From the NCBI RefSeq assembly GCF_014640315.1, contig NZ_BMGS01000005.1, positions 124,001-188,000 of the forward strand: a stretch of DNA of 64,000 nt, read 5' to 3'. Position 1 is the stretch's first letter. Every line of letters begins with the position of its first letter. The notes under the pieces were generated by a model. It worked only from the letters and a program-made list of their open reading frames with translations, searched no databases and was not told the DNA's origin. The position numbers were made by a program, and so were the translations under genes. Shown here piece by piece: positions 1-8,432 of the stretch. This DNA comes from Hymenobacter glacieicola. Lineage in GTDB: Bacteria > Bacteroidota > Bacteroidia > Cytophagales > Hymenobacteraceae.

Positions 1-111
1 GTCACTTACTGCTTCACCGGCGGTGCCGTCGGTGCGCGTTTCTGCGTTGTTGCAGCTGGCCAGGAGCAGTGCGGCGCCCAGGGCCAGGAAAGGAAGGAAT
101 CGGGTTTTCAT
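1..111 (-). CDS. Lipoprotein N-terminus, cut by window edge
   Basis: The first 37 codons of a minus-strand gene are visible, and the rest lies before base 1. The ATG is at 109-111. The peptide opens with MKTRF, a hydrophobic stretch and a lipobox ending L-A-S-C (Cys20), followed by a polar stretch rich in N, E, T, D and G. This is a type II signal peptide, so the mature protein should be a lipid-anchored envelope protein. The next minus-strand gene upstream (149-727) is also a lipoprotein and the gap is only 37 bp, so the two may be co-transcribed. The function cannot be read from so short a piece. Confidence 0.7.
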   Translation of the reverse strand, partial: MKTRFLPFLALGAALLLASCNNAETRTDGTAGEAVSD

Positions 112-148
112 TGGTAGTAGGAAAGAATGGAAAGAATCAGGGAGGAGG

Positions 149-727
149 CTACGGCTTAAGCTTGTCTTGCAGTGTTTCTCCCGCGGTGTGTTGGTCTTTC
201 AGAATGGGTAGCTGACGAGCGGTTAGGGCCCGGATGTCGCCATCGTACGCCTCCTCACTCATGTCATCATATGCCTCGGCATCTTCGTTGGTAATGCTGC
301 CGAGCAAGTCCACGAATTTCTGGTCGAAGGCTGCTCCGTTCAGGGCAGTTAGCTCGCCTACTTGCTTGCCCTGTTCTTCGCCCAAGCCGGTGGGGAGCAC
401 TAGCTTTTTCTGTTGGGCCAAGGTTTGCAGTTCCCGTAGCAGCGGAGCCGTAGTAGCGGCCAGATTTTGGGCCACGAAGCGGGTGTCGGCTGAGGCAGCT
501 TTGCGCTGGGCAATCTGGCTGATTTCCAGGAGCTGCATTTTGCGGCTAGCGGCATCCACTAAAAACTCCGCATCCCGCAGCTGACGTTTGGTAACGGCCT
601 CTTCATCAATGCGTTTCTCGTTCTGGAACTTGGCGCTAAAGATGGGGTCTTTGTTGCTTTCACCCGTGGAGCAGGCTGCCGTCAGGAGCAGGAGCAACGG
701 CATAGAGAACCGGGCAGAAAATAACAT
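149..727 (-). CDS. DUF4142 family lipoprotein
   Basis: A 192-residue protein with an N-terminal signal ending in a lipobox (LLTAAC, Cys about residue 19), so probably a membrane-anchored envelope lipoprotein. The remainder is helical and Ala/Leu/Gln-rich. The pattern FLVDAASRKMQLLEISQIA followed by VAQNLAATTAPLL resembles the DUF4142 family, once called predicted outer-membrane proteins and thought to adopt a ferritin-like helical bundle. No metal-binding set is obvious. An alternative start at Met9 would give a shorter signal. It probably forms a short operon with the truncated lipoprotein at 1-111. The family assignment is by pattern, and the biochemical role is unknown. Confidence 0.7.
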   Translation of the reverse strand: MLFSARFSMPLLLLLTAACSTGESNKDPIFSAKFQNEKRIDEEAVTKRQLRDAEFLVDAASRKMQLLEISQIAQRKAASADTRFVAQNLAATTAPLLRELQTLAQQKKLVLPTGLGEEQGKQVGELTALNGAAFDQKFVDLLGSITNEDAEAYDDMSEEAYDGDIRALTARQLPILKDQHTAGETLQDKLKP

Positions 728-887
728 AGGATCAGTTAATTGGCAGGGGTTGCTGGGCTATACGCGCGCCAGTGGTTCAGGTTTGGTTTACCATTTTGGA
801 AAAAAGTTCCCTGTCTGATTAAACTATCTTTTATTGCGGAGCTCCAACGGCCGAAACCAGTTCTTCCCACTCTTATTTCATCTTCTC

Positions 888-1745
888 ATGAAAACCCTCG
901 TACTGCGCACCTTGGGCCTCACTGCCGTTGTCGGCGCTACCCTGCTCTCTGCCGCCTGCACCAAAAACGCTGATCCGCAGGCTGCCACCGAAGTAGTCGT
1001 GTCTGCCGAAGACCAGAGCTTGGCCGAAGATGAAAACGCTACCGTTGCCGACCTGGTGGAAGCCGGCTCCCCGACGGATGCCGCCCTAACGGGTAGCCCC
1101 GCCGCCGAGGCCGCTGACCTTACGCGGATAGCCGGCGCCTGCTTTACCCGCACCTACGAGGCGGCCACCCGCACACTCACCCTCGACTTCGGGCCGACCA
1201 ATTGCGTGGGCCCCAACGGCGTAGCGCGCCGGGGCAAAATTGTAGCCGTTTTCAGTGGCCCGTACCGGCAGGCGGGCGCTACCGTCACGATAACGCTCGT
1301 GAACTACCACCGCAACGATAACCTGCACACCGGCACCCGCACCATCACCAACCTGGGCGGCGGTTCCTGGAAGCTGGAGGTTCAGAATGCCAGCGTAACG
1401 ACGGCCGCGGGTACGCACTCCTGGGTGGCCCAGCGCCAGTATACCCGCACCGCCGGGGCCGGAACCCGCACCATCCTCGACGACGAGTACACCGTAACGG
1501 GCCAGGCCAGCGGCACCAACCGCAAAGCCGTGAGCTATACCGCCATCATTGAGCAGCCCCTGCTCAAGAAGATTCAGGCCGGCTGCGCCCGCACTTTCGT
1601 GGCCGGCACCGTCCGGATTCGCACCGCCAAGGAAAAAGAACTACTGCTGAATTACGACCCCACCGGCACCCAGGCCTGCGACAACCTCGCTTCCATTACC
1701 ATCAATGGAGCTACCCGTACCATTCGCGTGGGCCGCGGCCTGTAG
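888..1745 (+). CDS. Hypothetical lipoprotein, beta-rich
   Basis: A 285-residue protein. The ATG at 888 is preferred over an upstream in-frame start at 834 because it places a clean lipoprotein signal first (MKTLVLRTLG, lipobox LSAAC). The mature part begins with an acidic linker (about residues 25-70). Two similar halves follow, each carrying a Cys, TRT or RTF patterns and a phrase such as LTLDFGPTNC or LLLNYDPTGTQAC, so it may be a duplicated beta-sandwich. Thr-rich strands dominate. No enzyme motif was seen. It is divergent from the DUF4142 lipoprotein gene. Proteins of this kind are common in Bacteroidota envelopes, but I do not recognise a named family. Confidence 0.65.
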   Translation: MKTLVLRTLGLTAVVGATLLSAACTKNADPQAATEVVVSAEDQSLAEDENATVADLVEAGSPTDAALTGSPAAEAADLTRIAGACFTRTYEAATRTLTLDFGPTNCVGPNGVARRGKIVAVFSGPYRQAGATVTITLVNYHRNDNLHTGTRTITNLGGGSWKLEVQNASVTTAAGTHSWVAQRQYTRTAGAGTRTILDDEYTVTGQASGTNRKAVSYTAIIEQPLLKKIQAGCARTFVAGTVRIRTAKEKELLLNYDPTGTQACDNLASITINGATRTIRVGRGL

Positions 1746-1796
1746 TCATACGCAAGGCATTGCCCTGCAGCGTAAACCGTTCGGGCTACCTTCTCG

Positions 1797-2507
1797 CTAA
1801 ATAGGGAAGGTAGTCAGGATGGCCTCGGCGACCAGCAGATCTTCGGGAGTAGTAATTTTCAGGTTTCGGTAGTCGCCTTCTACTAAGTGAATAGGGTGCA
1901 GGTCCTCTACCACGCTGGCGTCGTCGGTGAAAGTAGAAAGCTCCGGCAGCTGGTAGGCCCGGCGCAGCAACCCAATTTCAAAGCACTGCGGAGTTTGTAC
2001 CAGCCGGAGCCGCGCCCGGTTCAGGGCGTAGGAGCCCTGCTGACTTAGGTTCCGGACGGAATCTTTGGGTACTACCGCCGCCACGGCTGCGCCGTGGTTG
2101 TAGGCGGCCTGGTAGGTAGCCTCGATAACGTTGGCTGAGGTAAGCGGCCGGACGCCATCGTGCACGGCTACCACCCCGGTGGAATGGGCGGCCAGGGCCG
2201 CCAGGCCATTACGCACGGAAGCCCAGCGAGTAGCGCCCCCTACTACCACCGTGTGAGGCAACGCTATGGCATACTCCGCGCAGAGCTGCTGCCAAGCTTC
2301 TAACTGATCCTGGGGCAACACCAGAATGCACTGTTGCACCTTCAGGGTGGGGTCAGCGAAGCGGCGTAATGTGTGCAGCAGCACCGGCTCGCCGGCTAGC
2401 GGCAGGAACTGCTTGGGTCGGTCGGCGCCCATGCGCGTGCCGCTACCGCCGGCCACGAGGATAACAAACCGAGGACTCAAGGACGATGCAGCAGCTGACA
2501 TAAGCAC
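1797..2507 (-). CDS. ispD: 2-C-methyl-D-erythritol 4-phosphate cytidylyltransferase
   Basis: A 236-residue cytosolic enzyme of the non-mevalonate isoprenoid pathway. IspD transfers CMP from CTP to methylerythritol 4-phosphate. The nucleotide-binding motif VAGGSGTRMGADRPKQF lies at about residues 18-34, the conserved VAVHDGVRPL follows near the middle, and RLVQTPQCFE and FTDDASVVE come later. The length matches the family (about 230). Starts at Met1 or Met3 are both possible. It lies downstream of queA but a strong terminator (2540-2573) separates them, so it is probably transcribed on its own. The isoprenoid link fits the carotenoid cyclase gene at 7062, since both draw on the same precursor pool. 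Confidence 0.95.
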   Translation of the reverse strand: MLMSAAASSLSPRFVILVAGGSGTRMGADRPKQFLPLAGEPVLLHTLRRFADPTLKVQQCILVLPQDQLEAWQQLCAEYAIALPHTVVVGGATRWASVRNGLAALAAHSTGVVAVHDGVRPLTSANVIEATYQAAYNHGAAVAAVVPKDSVRNLSQQGSYALNRARLRLVQTPQCFEIGLLRRAYQLPELSTFTDDASVVEDLHPIHLVEGDYRNLKITTPEDLLVAEAILTTFPI

Positions 2508-2539
2508 ATGGACTGAAGAGAAAGATTCAGGACAAAAAT

Positions 2540-2573
2540 AAAAGTCCGGCCGTTCTTAAACGGCCGGACTTTT
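2540..2573 (-). terminator. Rho-independent terminator after queA
   Basis: A perfect 15-bp stem (2540-2554 with 2559-2573) closes a 4-base loop. The stem has a GC core (AGTCCGGCCGTT) flanked by A and T runs, so it can work in both directions. It sits 47 bp beyond the queA stop and 33 bp before the ispD start on the minus strand. Confidence 0.85.
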
Positions 2574-2620
2574 AAAACCGGGGTTTAGTCACTTACTAGG
2601 CGGCCTCCAGCTCTCCTGAG

Positions 2621-3670
2621 CTAGAGAATCAGCATAGCGTCGCCGTAGCTGAAGAACTTATATTTCTCCTTGATGGCCAACTGATACGCTTCAATCAGTA
2701 GCTCGTGACCCGCGAAGGCAGAAGCCATCATCATCAGCGTGCTTTCCGGGGTGTGGAAGTTGGTCAGCAGGGCGTTGGAGATTTTGAACTCGTAGGGCGG
2801 GAAGATAAACTTGTCGGTCCAGCCCTCGGTAGGCTTCAGGCGGGCGTGAGCCGACACCGACGATTCCATGGCGCGCATGGAGGTAGTACCAATGGCGCAA
2901 ACCCGCTTCTTAGCGTCCAGGGCCCGGTTTACTACCGTCGCCGACTCGGCCGGCACGATGAAGTTTTCCGAGTCCATCTTGTGCTTGGTCAGGTCCTCTA
3001 CGTCAACGGGGCGGAAGGTGCCCAGGCCCACGTGCAGGGTTACCGGCACTACGTCTACTCCCTTGATTTCCAGACGCTTCATTACCTCACGGGTGAAGTG
3101 CAGGCCAGCCGAAGGAGCCGCCACGGCGCCCGTGTGCTTGGCGTAAATCGTCTGGTAACGCTCCTTGTCAGCCGCTTCAGTTTCGCGGGAGATGAACTCC
3201 TTCGGAATTGGGGTTTCGCCCAAATCGTGCAGGGCCTTGTAGAACTCCTCATCGGAGCCATCGAACAGGAACTTGATGGTACGGCCCCGGGAGGTCGTGT
3301 TGTCAATAACCTCCGCTACCATATCCGACTCGCCGAAGTACAGCTTGTTGCCTACCCGAATCTTCCGGGCGGGGTCCACGAGTACGTCCCACAGGTGAAT
3401 TTCCTTGTTCAGCTCCCGCAGCAAGAACACCTCAATCTGAGCGCCGGTCTTTTCCTTATTACCGTACAGGCGGGCCGGAAACACTTTCGTGTCGTTGACT
3501 ACGAATACGTCGCCGTCGTTGAAATACTCGATGATGTCCTTGAACACGCGGTGCTCAATCTTGCCGCTGTCGCGGTGCAGCACCATCAGGCGCGACTCGT
3601 CGCGGTTCTTGGCAGGGTGCTGCGCCAGCAGGCTTTCGGGCAAGTCAAATTTGAACTCAGACAGTTTCAT
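2621..3670 (-). CDS. queA: tRNA preQ1(34) S-adenosylmethionine ribosyltransferase-isomerase
   Basis: A 349-residue cytosolic enzyme of queuosine synthesis. It transfers and isomerises the ribose of S-adenosylmethionine onto preQ1 at the wobble base of tRNA to give epoxyqueuosine. Family hallmarks are visible: [24 protein letters not shown] at the start, [12 protein letters not shown], the segment [21 protein letters not shown], and a C-terminal [14 protein letters not shown]. The length is typical. The ATG at 3670 is followed directly by [12 protein letters not shown], as in other members. A TAnnTTTG promoter match lies 50 bp upstream (3720-3727, minus strand) and a terminator follows the gene, so it looks monocistronic. 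Confidence 0.96.
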   Translation of the reverse strand: MKLSEFKFDLPESLLAQHPAKNRDESRLMVLHRDSGKIEHRVFKDIIEYFNDGDVFVVNDTKVFPARLYGNKEKTGAQIEVFLLRELNKEIHLWDVLVDPARKIRVGNKLYFGESDMVAEVIDNTTSRGRTIKFLFDGSDEEFYKALHDLGETPIPKEFISRETEAADKERYQTIYAKHTGAVAAPSAGLHFTREVMKRLEIKGVDVVPVTLHVGLGTFRPVDVEDLTKHKMDSENFIVPAESATVVNRALDAKKRVCAIGTTSMRAMESSVSAHARLKPTEGWTDKFIFPPYEFKISNALLTNFHTPESTLMMMASAFAGHELLIEAYQLAIKEKYKFFSYGDAMLIL

Positions 3671-3719
3671 GGGCCAGACAGGGCAGAAGGAGGGTAACCT
3701 AGTGTAAAAAATCGAACCG

Positions 3720-3727
3720 CAAAAGTA
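3720..3727 (-). promoter_or_regulatory. Bacteroidota-type -7 element for queA
   Basis: Read on the minus strand, the sequence is TACTTTTG, a perfect match to the TAnnTTTG -7 element used by the Bacteroidota primary sigma factor. Transcription would start near 3713, giving a leader of about 43 bases. No convincing TTTG -33 element was found at the usual spacing. Confidence 0.45.
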
Positions 3728-3811
3728 CGTATTACCGCCGGATTAATCCTTACTTTTCGCCCGAAATCTGCTTATTGCCCCTGCTACGTCCCTCGCTGAA
3801 ACCCCTTCCGC

Positions 3812-5071
3812 ATGAAAGCGCTGCGTTTGACCCTGGAGAGTTTTCGCTTTGCGTGGCAAGCCCTGAAAGCAAACCTCCTCCGTACTATTCTCTCGCTGCT
3901 CGGCGTGACGGTAGGCATCTTTGCCATCATTGCCGTATTCACGGTGGTTGACTCGTTAGAGGCCAACGTGCGCCAAAGCATGAGCTTTGTGGGCGACAAG
4001 GTAATTTACGTAAACAAGTGGCCGTGGGTATTTGAGCGGGATTTTGCCTGGTGGAAATACTTTAAGCGGCCGGTGCCTACGGTGCGCGAGTTTCGGGGGC
4101 TACAGCGCAACTTAGGGCCCAACAACAAAGGCATTGCCATCTTCGCCAACACCAGCGGCAACCTGTTTCAGGCCGCTAACAACAGCATGGAAGGCTGCAA
4201 CCTGCAGGGTGTCAGCTTTGATTTTCGCCAGGTGTCGGATGTGCCCATAGCGCAGGGGCGCTATTTCACTTCCCAAGAAGTAGACGCCTCCCGCAACGTA
4301 GCCATTATTGGGGCCGACATAGCCGAAAATCTGTTCCCGAACGGCTCGGCGCTTGGGCAAGAGTTTAAAACCCGCGGCCAGAAATTTGTGGTGATTGGGG
4401 TGATGCAGAAAGAAGGCAAGAAGCTGCTGGATACGCCCAGCAACGACACCAACTGCCTGATTCCCTTCGGTATGTTCACCAAGATGTTTGCCCTGACCAC
4501 GAACGGAATGGGGGGCGTTTCGCCCACTATTGCCATAAAAGGCACCGACGAAGACCCCGGCCTGCTGGATTTAGAGTATGAGCTGAAAGGCACCATGCGC
4601 AATATCCGGGGGCTGAAACCCCGCGACGAAGACAACTTTGCCCTGAACCGCCCCGAAATGCTGGCCAATGCCATTACGCAGCTGTTCTCCGTTATTGGCA
4701 TTGCCGGGGCGGTTATTGGCTCCTTTGCCATGCTGGTAGGCGGCTTTGGCATTGCCAACATCATGTTTGTGTCAGTGAAAGAGCGCACCAACATCATCGG
4801 CATTCAAAAGTCGTTGGGGGCCAAAAACTACTTTATCCTGTTCCAGTTTCTGTTCGAGGCCGTGTTTTTGTGCCTGTTGGGCGGGGCGGCGGGTATTCTG
4901 CTGGTCTGGCTGATTGCGCTTGTTCCGCAGGATGCCTTGCCCCTGTTCCTGTCCTGGGGCAACGTTTCCCTGGGGCTTACCGTGTCCGTGGTTATTGGGG
5001 TGCTGGCCGGTATCATCCCGGCCGTGCTGGCCGCCAACCTCGACCCGGTTATTGCCATCCGGGCCAAGTAA
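3812..5071 (+). CDS. MacB/FtsX-type ABC transporter permease
   Basis: A 419-residue inner-membrane protein. A short basic N-terminus leads into a first membrane helix (about residues 25-47, LRTILSLLGVTVGIFAIIAV). A periplasmic domain of about 220 residues follows (MacB_PCD type), then three C-terminal helices with the FtsX-domain phrases GGFGIANIMFVSVKERTNIIGIQKSLGA and ILFQFLFEAVFLCLLGG. This is the standard four-helix MacB/LolC-like topology. Such permeases pair with an ATPase and move lipoproteins, peptides or drugs or transmit force across the envelope, but no ATPase gene is adjacent, so the partner must be encoded elsewhere. The substrate is unknown. It is divergent from queA. Confidence 0.88.
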   Translation: MKALRLTLESFRFAWQALKANLLRTILSLLGVTVGIFAIIAVFTVVDSLEANVRQSMSFVGDKVIYVNKWPWVFERDFAWWKYFKRPVPTVREFRGLQRNLGPNNKGIAIFANTSGNLFQAANNSMEGCNLQGVSFDFRQVSDVPIAQGRYFTSQEVDASRNVAIIGADIAENLFPNGSALGQEFKTRGQKFVVIGVMQKEGKKLLDTPSNDTNCLIPFGMFTKMFALTTNGMGGVSPTIAIKGTDEDPGLLDLEYELKGTMRNIRGLKPRDEDNFALNRPEMLANAITQLFSVIGIAGAVIGSFAMLVGGFGIANIMFVSVKERTNIIGIQKSLGAKNYFILFQFLFEAVFLCLLGGAAGILLVWLIALVPQDALPLFLSWGNVSLGLTVSVVIGVLAGIIPAVLAANLDPVIAIRAK

Positions 5072-5161
5072 GTCTGAATGTGGAAGGTGTGACGAAGGGT
5101 AGACTCTGGTTTTCCATTTCACACATCTTCCGCATTCAGCGCATTCGTTTCTTAGTGTAAT

Positions 5162-5178
5162 GTTAACAAATTGTTAAC
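5162..5178. promoter_or_regulatory. Palindromic site upstream of LOG-family gene
   Basis: GTTAACA and TGTTAAC form a perfect 7-bp inverted repeat around AAT. It lies about 155 bp before the gene at 5334 and just upstream of TACCTTGG (5191-5198), which is one base from the TAnnTTTG promoter element. An operator role is inferred from this position only. Confidence 0.35.
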
Positions 5179-5199
5179 TTGCCGGTCGCTACCTTGGGT

Positions 5200-5232
5200 C
5201 GCCCTTCCTTCCGTGAGGGCGGCTTTCTTTTT
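5200..5232 (+). terminator. Possible terminator after the ABC permease
   Basis: A 6-bp GC stem (CGCCCT, 5200-5205, with AGGGCG, 5216-5221) is followed by the T-rich run GCTTTCTTTTT. The stem is short. It may instead be a leader hairpin of the gene at 5334. Confidence 0.4.
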
Positions 5233-5333
5233 GCCCTTTTCTTAATTTTTTACCCGGGTGCGGATCATTCCCACCTTGGTCGGCGGCTTGCGGGTCAGCC
5301 GGCTATCCGCGCCCATTTCTAGCGTAGCTTGTT

Positions 5334-6197
5334 ATGTCAAAGCTCAAAAAAACCAGCCGCACCAAAGTGGCGGACGAAGTCCTGAACGCCGGCAGCGGCC
5401 AAACCATCGTTCAGCCCAACATCAACGATAACAAGGTCAAGACCATCAGTGATATCCGGGAGCAAACCCACGGCCAGCGGACCGTGCAGCTCGATGATGA
5501 GCAGCGCATCCGCCGGGCCTTTGTGGATAAGGACTGGAACGAAATCAAGATTGCCGACTCCTGGCAGATCTTCAAGGTAATGGCCGAGTTCGTGGAGGGC
5601 TTCGAGAAGATGAGCAAGATTGGACCCTGCGTGTCCATCTTCGGCTCGGCCCGCACCAAGCCCGACAACCCCTACTACCAGATGGCCGAGGAAATTGCGG
5701 CTAAGCTGGTGCGCCACGGCTACGGCGTAATTACGGGCGGCGGCCCCGGCATTATGGAGGCCGGCAACAAAGGCGCCCACTCCGAAGGCGGCCGTTCCGT
5801 GGGCCTCAACATCGAGCTACCCTTCGAGCAGTTCAACAACATCTACATCGACCCCGATAAGATCATCAACTTTGACTACTTCTTCGTGCGGAAGGTGATG
5901 TTCGTGAAGTACGCCCAGGGCTTCATTGGCATGCCCGGCGGCTTTGGCACCCTCGATGAGCTGTTTGAAGCTATTACCCTGATTCAGACCAAGAAAATCG
6001 GCCGCTTCCCCATTGTGCTGGTGGGCACGCGCTACTGGCAAGGCATGTTCGACTGGATTCAGCAGGTGATGCTGGAGGATGAGAAGAACATTTCGCCCGA
6101 GGATATGAACCTGGTGCAGCTGGTAGATGACGCGGAATCGGCCGTGAAAATCATCGACGACTTCTACAGCAAATACCTGCTCTCGCCTAACTTCTAA
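5334..6197 (+). CDS. LOG-family (TIGR00730) Rossmann-fold protein
   Basis: A 287-residue protein of the LOG/lysine decarboxylase-like family. Some members release free bases from nucleoside 5'-monophosphates (cytokinin-activating phosphoribohydrolases). The two signature motifs are present: ITGGGPGIMEAGNKGA (about residues 132-147) and MPGGFGTLDELFEA (about 200-213), preceded by the Rossmann phrase VSIFGSARTKPDNPYY. About 90 extra basic and polar N-terminal residues precede the core, which is longer than the minimal 180-200-residue LOG proteins. The gene stands alone, with a clear terminator 23 bp after its stop. Cytokinin-type activity is known for some relatives and is not shown here. Confidence 0.88.
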   Translation: MSKLKKTSRTKVADEVLNAGSGQTIVQPNINDNKVKTISDIREQTHGQRTVQLDDEQRIRRAFVDKDWNEIKIADSWQIFKVMAEFVEGFEKMSKIGPCVSIFGSARTKPDNPYYQMAEEIAAKLVRHGYGVITGGGPGIMEAGNKGAHSEGGRSVGLNIELPFEQFNNIYIDPDKIINFDYFFVRKVMFVKYAQGFIGMPGGFGTLDELFEAITLIQTKKIGRFPIVLVGTRYWQGMFDWIQQVMLEDEKNISPEDMNLVQLVDDAESAVKIIDDFYSKYLLSPNF

Positions 6198-6219
6198 GGC
6201 GCTGATAATTATTTGTTTG

Positions 6220-6262
6220 GCCCCTGGCTGCCTTAATCAAAAGAGGAAGCCGGGGGCTTTTT
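6220..6262 (+). terminator. Rho-independent terminator after LOG-family gene
   Basis: A 10-bp stem, GCCCCTGGCT (6220-6229) with AGCCGGGGGC (6248-6257), contains one G-T pair and is followed by TTTTT. It lies 23 bp past the stop of the gene ending at 6197. Confidence 0.85.
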
Positions 6263-6355
6263 GTATGGTTGAGGTTAGAAAAAGAGTTAAAGAATCATTG
6301 ATATATCCAAAAACGGCGCTGTACATTGGATACTGTTCAAAGTAAATTTCTAAGT

Positions 6356-7000
6356 ATGCCCGCAGCTCTACCCCACCCCCAGGAAAAGCAAATATTCATC
6401 GTACCCCGTTGGGCCGGCGCCCCCCACGACGATTGGTACCCCTGGCTAGGGGAGCAACTACGCGCCGTGGCCCAGGAAGATGGCCACGCCTACAACGTGC
6501 ATACGCTGGCCATGCCCGCCTGGGACCTGCCGGTTATTGAACGGGCCGTGGATTACCTGATGACCATCTTGCCGCCCGAAAAAATTGGTCCCGACGTGTA
6601 CCTGGTGGGCCATAGTGTCGGCTGCCTGGCTATTCTGCACTACCTGGCCCGGCTGGCCGAGCAGCACCCGGAGGCCCAGCCCGTGGGCGGTGTGTTATGC
6701 GTAGCGGGTTGGTTCTCAGTAGATAGCCCCTGGCAGGACATCCTGAACTGGATGGATGCGCCCATCAACTACGAAGCGGCCCGCCGCCTGATTCCGGAGG
6801 ATAAGCTCATTGTACTGCTCTCCGATGATGACCCCTACACCTCCGGCTACCAAGACAACGAGCGGTTGTGGGTAGAGCGCCTACGCTCCCGCGTGAGCAT
6901 TCTGCCGGGCCGTCAGCACTTCAGCGCCCAGCTCGACCCCGATGTGCGTGATGCCGTGCGCGACCTGGCCGGCGCCCTCTCGCCCATGGCCAGCTACTAA
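6356..7000 (+). CDS. RBBP9/YdeN-family alpha/beta hydrolase
   Basis: A 214-residue predicted serine hydrolase. The fold begins with IFIVPRWAGAPHDDWYPWL, as in RBBP9/YdeN proteins. The nucleophile elbow is GHSVG (nucleophilic Ser in VYLVGHSVGCLAILHYLARL). A late Asp in LLSDDDPYTS and His in LPGRQHFS are good candidates for the rest of the triad. The ATG at 6356 is chosen over an in-frame TTG 30 bp upstream because homologues begin close to this core. The substrate is unknown. It lies just before lycopene cyclase, separated by a hairpin that may end its transcript. Confidence 0.82.
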   Translation: MPAALPHPQEKQIFIVPRWAGAPHDDWYPWLGEQLRAVAQEDGHAYNVHTLAMPAWDLPVIERAVDYLMTILPPEKIGPDVYLVGHSVGCLAILHYLARLAEQHPEAQPVGGVLCVAGWFSVDSPWQDILNWMDAPINYEAARRLIPEDKLIVLLSDDDPYTSGYQDNERLWVERLRSRVSILPGRQHFSAQLDPDVRDAVRDLAGALSPMASY

Positions 7001-7031
7001 GCAGTAATCAGACTTCCAGTCCTATCTTGTG

Positions 7032-7059
7032 GCGGCGGCTCCTCTCGGGCCGCCGCTTT
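7032..7059 (+). terminator. Strong hairpin between hydrolase and crtY
   Basis: A 10-bp GC stem, GCGGCGGCTC (7032-7041) with GGGCCGCCGC (7047-7056), contains one G-T pair and is followed by TTT. It ends five bases before the crtY ATG at 7062. It may terminate the hydrolase transcript, or it may sit in the crtY leader and affect translation. Confidence 0.45.
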
Positions 7060-7061
7060 GC

Positions 7062-8240
7062 ATGGATACACTTCCCGATTTCGACTACCTCATTGCGGGC
7101 GGCGGGGCAGCGGGGCTAAGCCTGGCCTACCACATCAGCCAGGAGCCGCGCCTGGCTGGCAAGCGGGTGCTGGTGCTGGAGCCGGCCGCCAAAGATCAAA
7201 ACGACCGTACCTGGTCGTTTTGGGCTGATGAGCCTTCGTTGTTCGACAGTATTGTTGCCCACGAGTGGGACCGGCTGGCTTTTCGCAGCCCGGAGTTCGA
7301 GCGGGTGTTCAAGCTGGCCCGCCACCGCTACAAAATGATTCGGGGGCTGGACTTCTACCAGTTCGTACGCGCGGCCCTTAGCCAAAACCCGCAATTTACC
7401 TGGGTGCAAGCGCAGGTAAAAACCCTGGATAATGTGGCACATGGCGCACGGGCGCGCACTACAGCGGGCGAGTTTCGTGCCCATTATGCCTTCGACAGCC
7501 GCCCGCCCGACTTGGCCAAGCTGAAACAGCCGCACCGCTACCGTTACCTCTTACAGCACTTTGTAGGCTGGGAGGTGGAAACGGAACAGGACGTGTTTGA
7601 CCCTTCGACGGTAGAGTTCATGGATTTTTGGGGCGAGCAGCATCAGGAGGCGCGCTTTATATACGTGCTACCATTCAGCTCCCGCCGCGCCCTGGTAGAG
7701 TACACACTCTTTTCGACTGAAGTGCTACCCAAGGAAGCGTACGAAACTGAAATCAGGCAGTACCTAACGCAGCATTTAGGAGTGCGGGAGTTTCAGGTGA
7801 AGGCGGAAGAAGTCGGGGCTATTCCCATGACCGACCACCCGCTGCCCGGCCGCGCCGGTCGGCACATTATCAACCTGGGTACCCGGGCGGGGCGGGCCAA
7901 GCCCAGCACGGGCTACGCCTTTAAGCGCATCCAGACACACTCGGCCCGGCTGGTTCAGGGTTTGGCTGCTACGGGCCACCCGCCCCAGGACCTTACCGGC
8001 GACCAGTGGCAATTCGGCTTGTTCGATACGCTGCTGCTCGACATTATGCAGCGCCAGGGCGAAATCACCCGCGACATTTTCACGGACCTGTTTCGGCGCA
8101 ATCCGGTGGAGCGCATTTTTGATTTTCTGGACGAGCGAACTTCGCCCTGGGAAAACCTGCAAATCATGAACTCCGTGTCGCCCTGGCCCTTCCTGCGTTC
8201 CATCGGGCACGTCCTGCGGGGCCGGCCAGGCCAGCGGTGA
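7062..8240 (+). CDS. crtY: Lycopene beta-cyclase
   Basis: A 392-residue FAD/NAD(P)-dependent enzyme that would cyclise the ends of lycopene into beta-ionone rings in carotenoid synthesis. The N-terminus carries the dinucleotide-binding motif DYLIAGGGAAGLSLAYH. The lycopene-cyclase signature NDRTWSFW follows, then FDSRP and later ALVEYTLFS and GTRAGRAKPSTGYAF, all typical of the CrtY/CrtL group. The ATG at 7062 is preferred. A GTG at 7029 would add 11 residues encoded by a hairpin. The other carotenoid genes are not in this window, but ispD at 1797 serves the precursor pathway. Its TGA stop falls inside the left arm of an inverted repeat shared with the convergent ABC ATPase gene. Confidence 0.9.
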   Translation: MDTLPDFDYLIAGGGAAGLSLAYHISQEPRLAGKRVLVLEPAAKDQNDRTWSFWADEPSLFDSIVAHEWDRLAFRSPEFERVFKLARHRYKMIRGLDFYQFVRAALSQNPQFTWVQAQVKTLDNVAHGARARTTAGEFRAHYAFDSRPPDLAKLKQPHRYRYLLQHFVGWEVETEQDVFDPSTVEFMDFWGEQHQEARFIYVLPFSSRRALVEYTLFSTEVLPKEAYETEIRQYLTQHLGVREFQVKAEEVGAIPMTDHPLPGRAGRHIINLGTRAGRAKPSTGYAFKRIQTHSARLVQGLAATGHPPQDLTGDQWQFGLFDTLLLDIMQRQGEITRDIFTDLFRRNPVERIFDFLDERTSPWENLQIMNSVSPWPFLRSIGHVLRGRPGQR

Positions 8241-8432
8241 AATGGTGATTGAGTGAAATAGAACCCGGCTGTCATCCGGAGCATTCCGCGCCTCAAGCGG
8301 CGACAAAGAACCTTACTACGTCTGAACGAACATCGTTGCAACGACTCGTTTTGGCGTGATAAGGTCCTTCACGCGGCTCAGAATGACAGCCATGTTTTAC
8401 TTCACTCAATCACTCAGTCACCACTTCACCGC
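8234..8432. repeat. Composite inverted-repeat element between convergent genes
   Basis: Two nested inverted repeats are visible. The outer arms (8234-8257 and 8401-8432) read GCGGTGAAATGGTGATTGAG on one side and nearly the same on the opposite strand of the other, with an extra GACTGAGT. The inner arms are GGCTGTCAT (8268-8276) and ATGACAGCC (8383-8391), with further partial pairing inside. The inner part belongs to the GTCATnCyGAGC family found seven more times in this window. Both flanking stop codons lie in the outer arms. Confidence 0.75.

Noticed and set aside
2705-3697. A 330-codon plus-strand open frame
   Set aside because: It lies antisense to queA, whose motifs are complete; its composition is that of a complement shadow.
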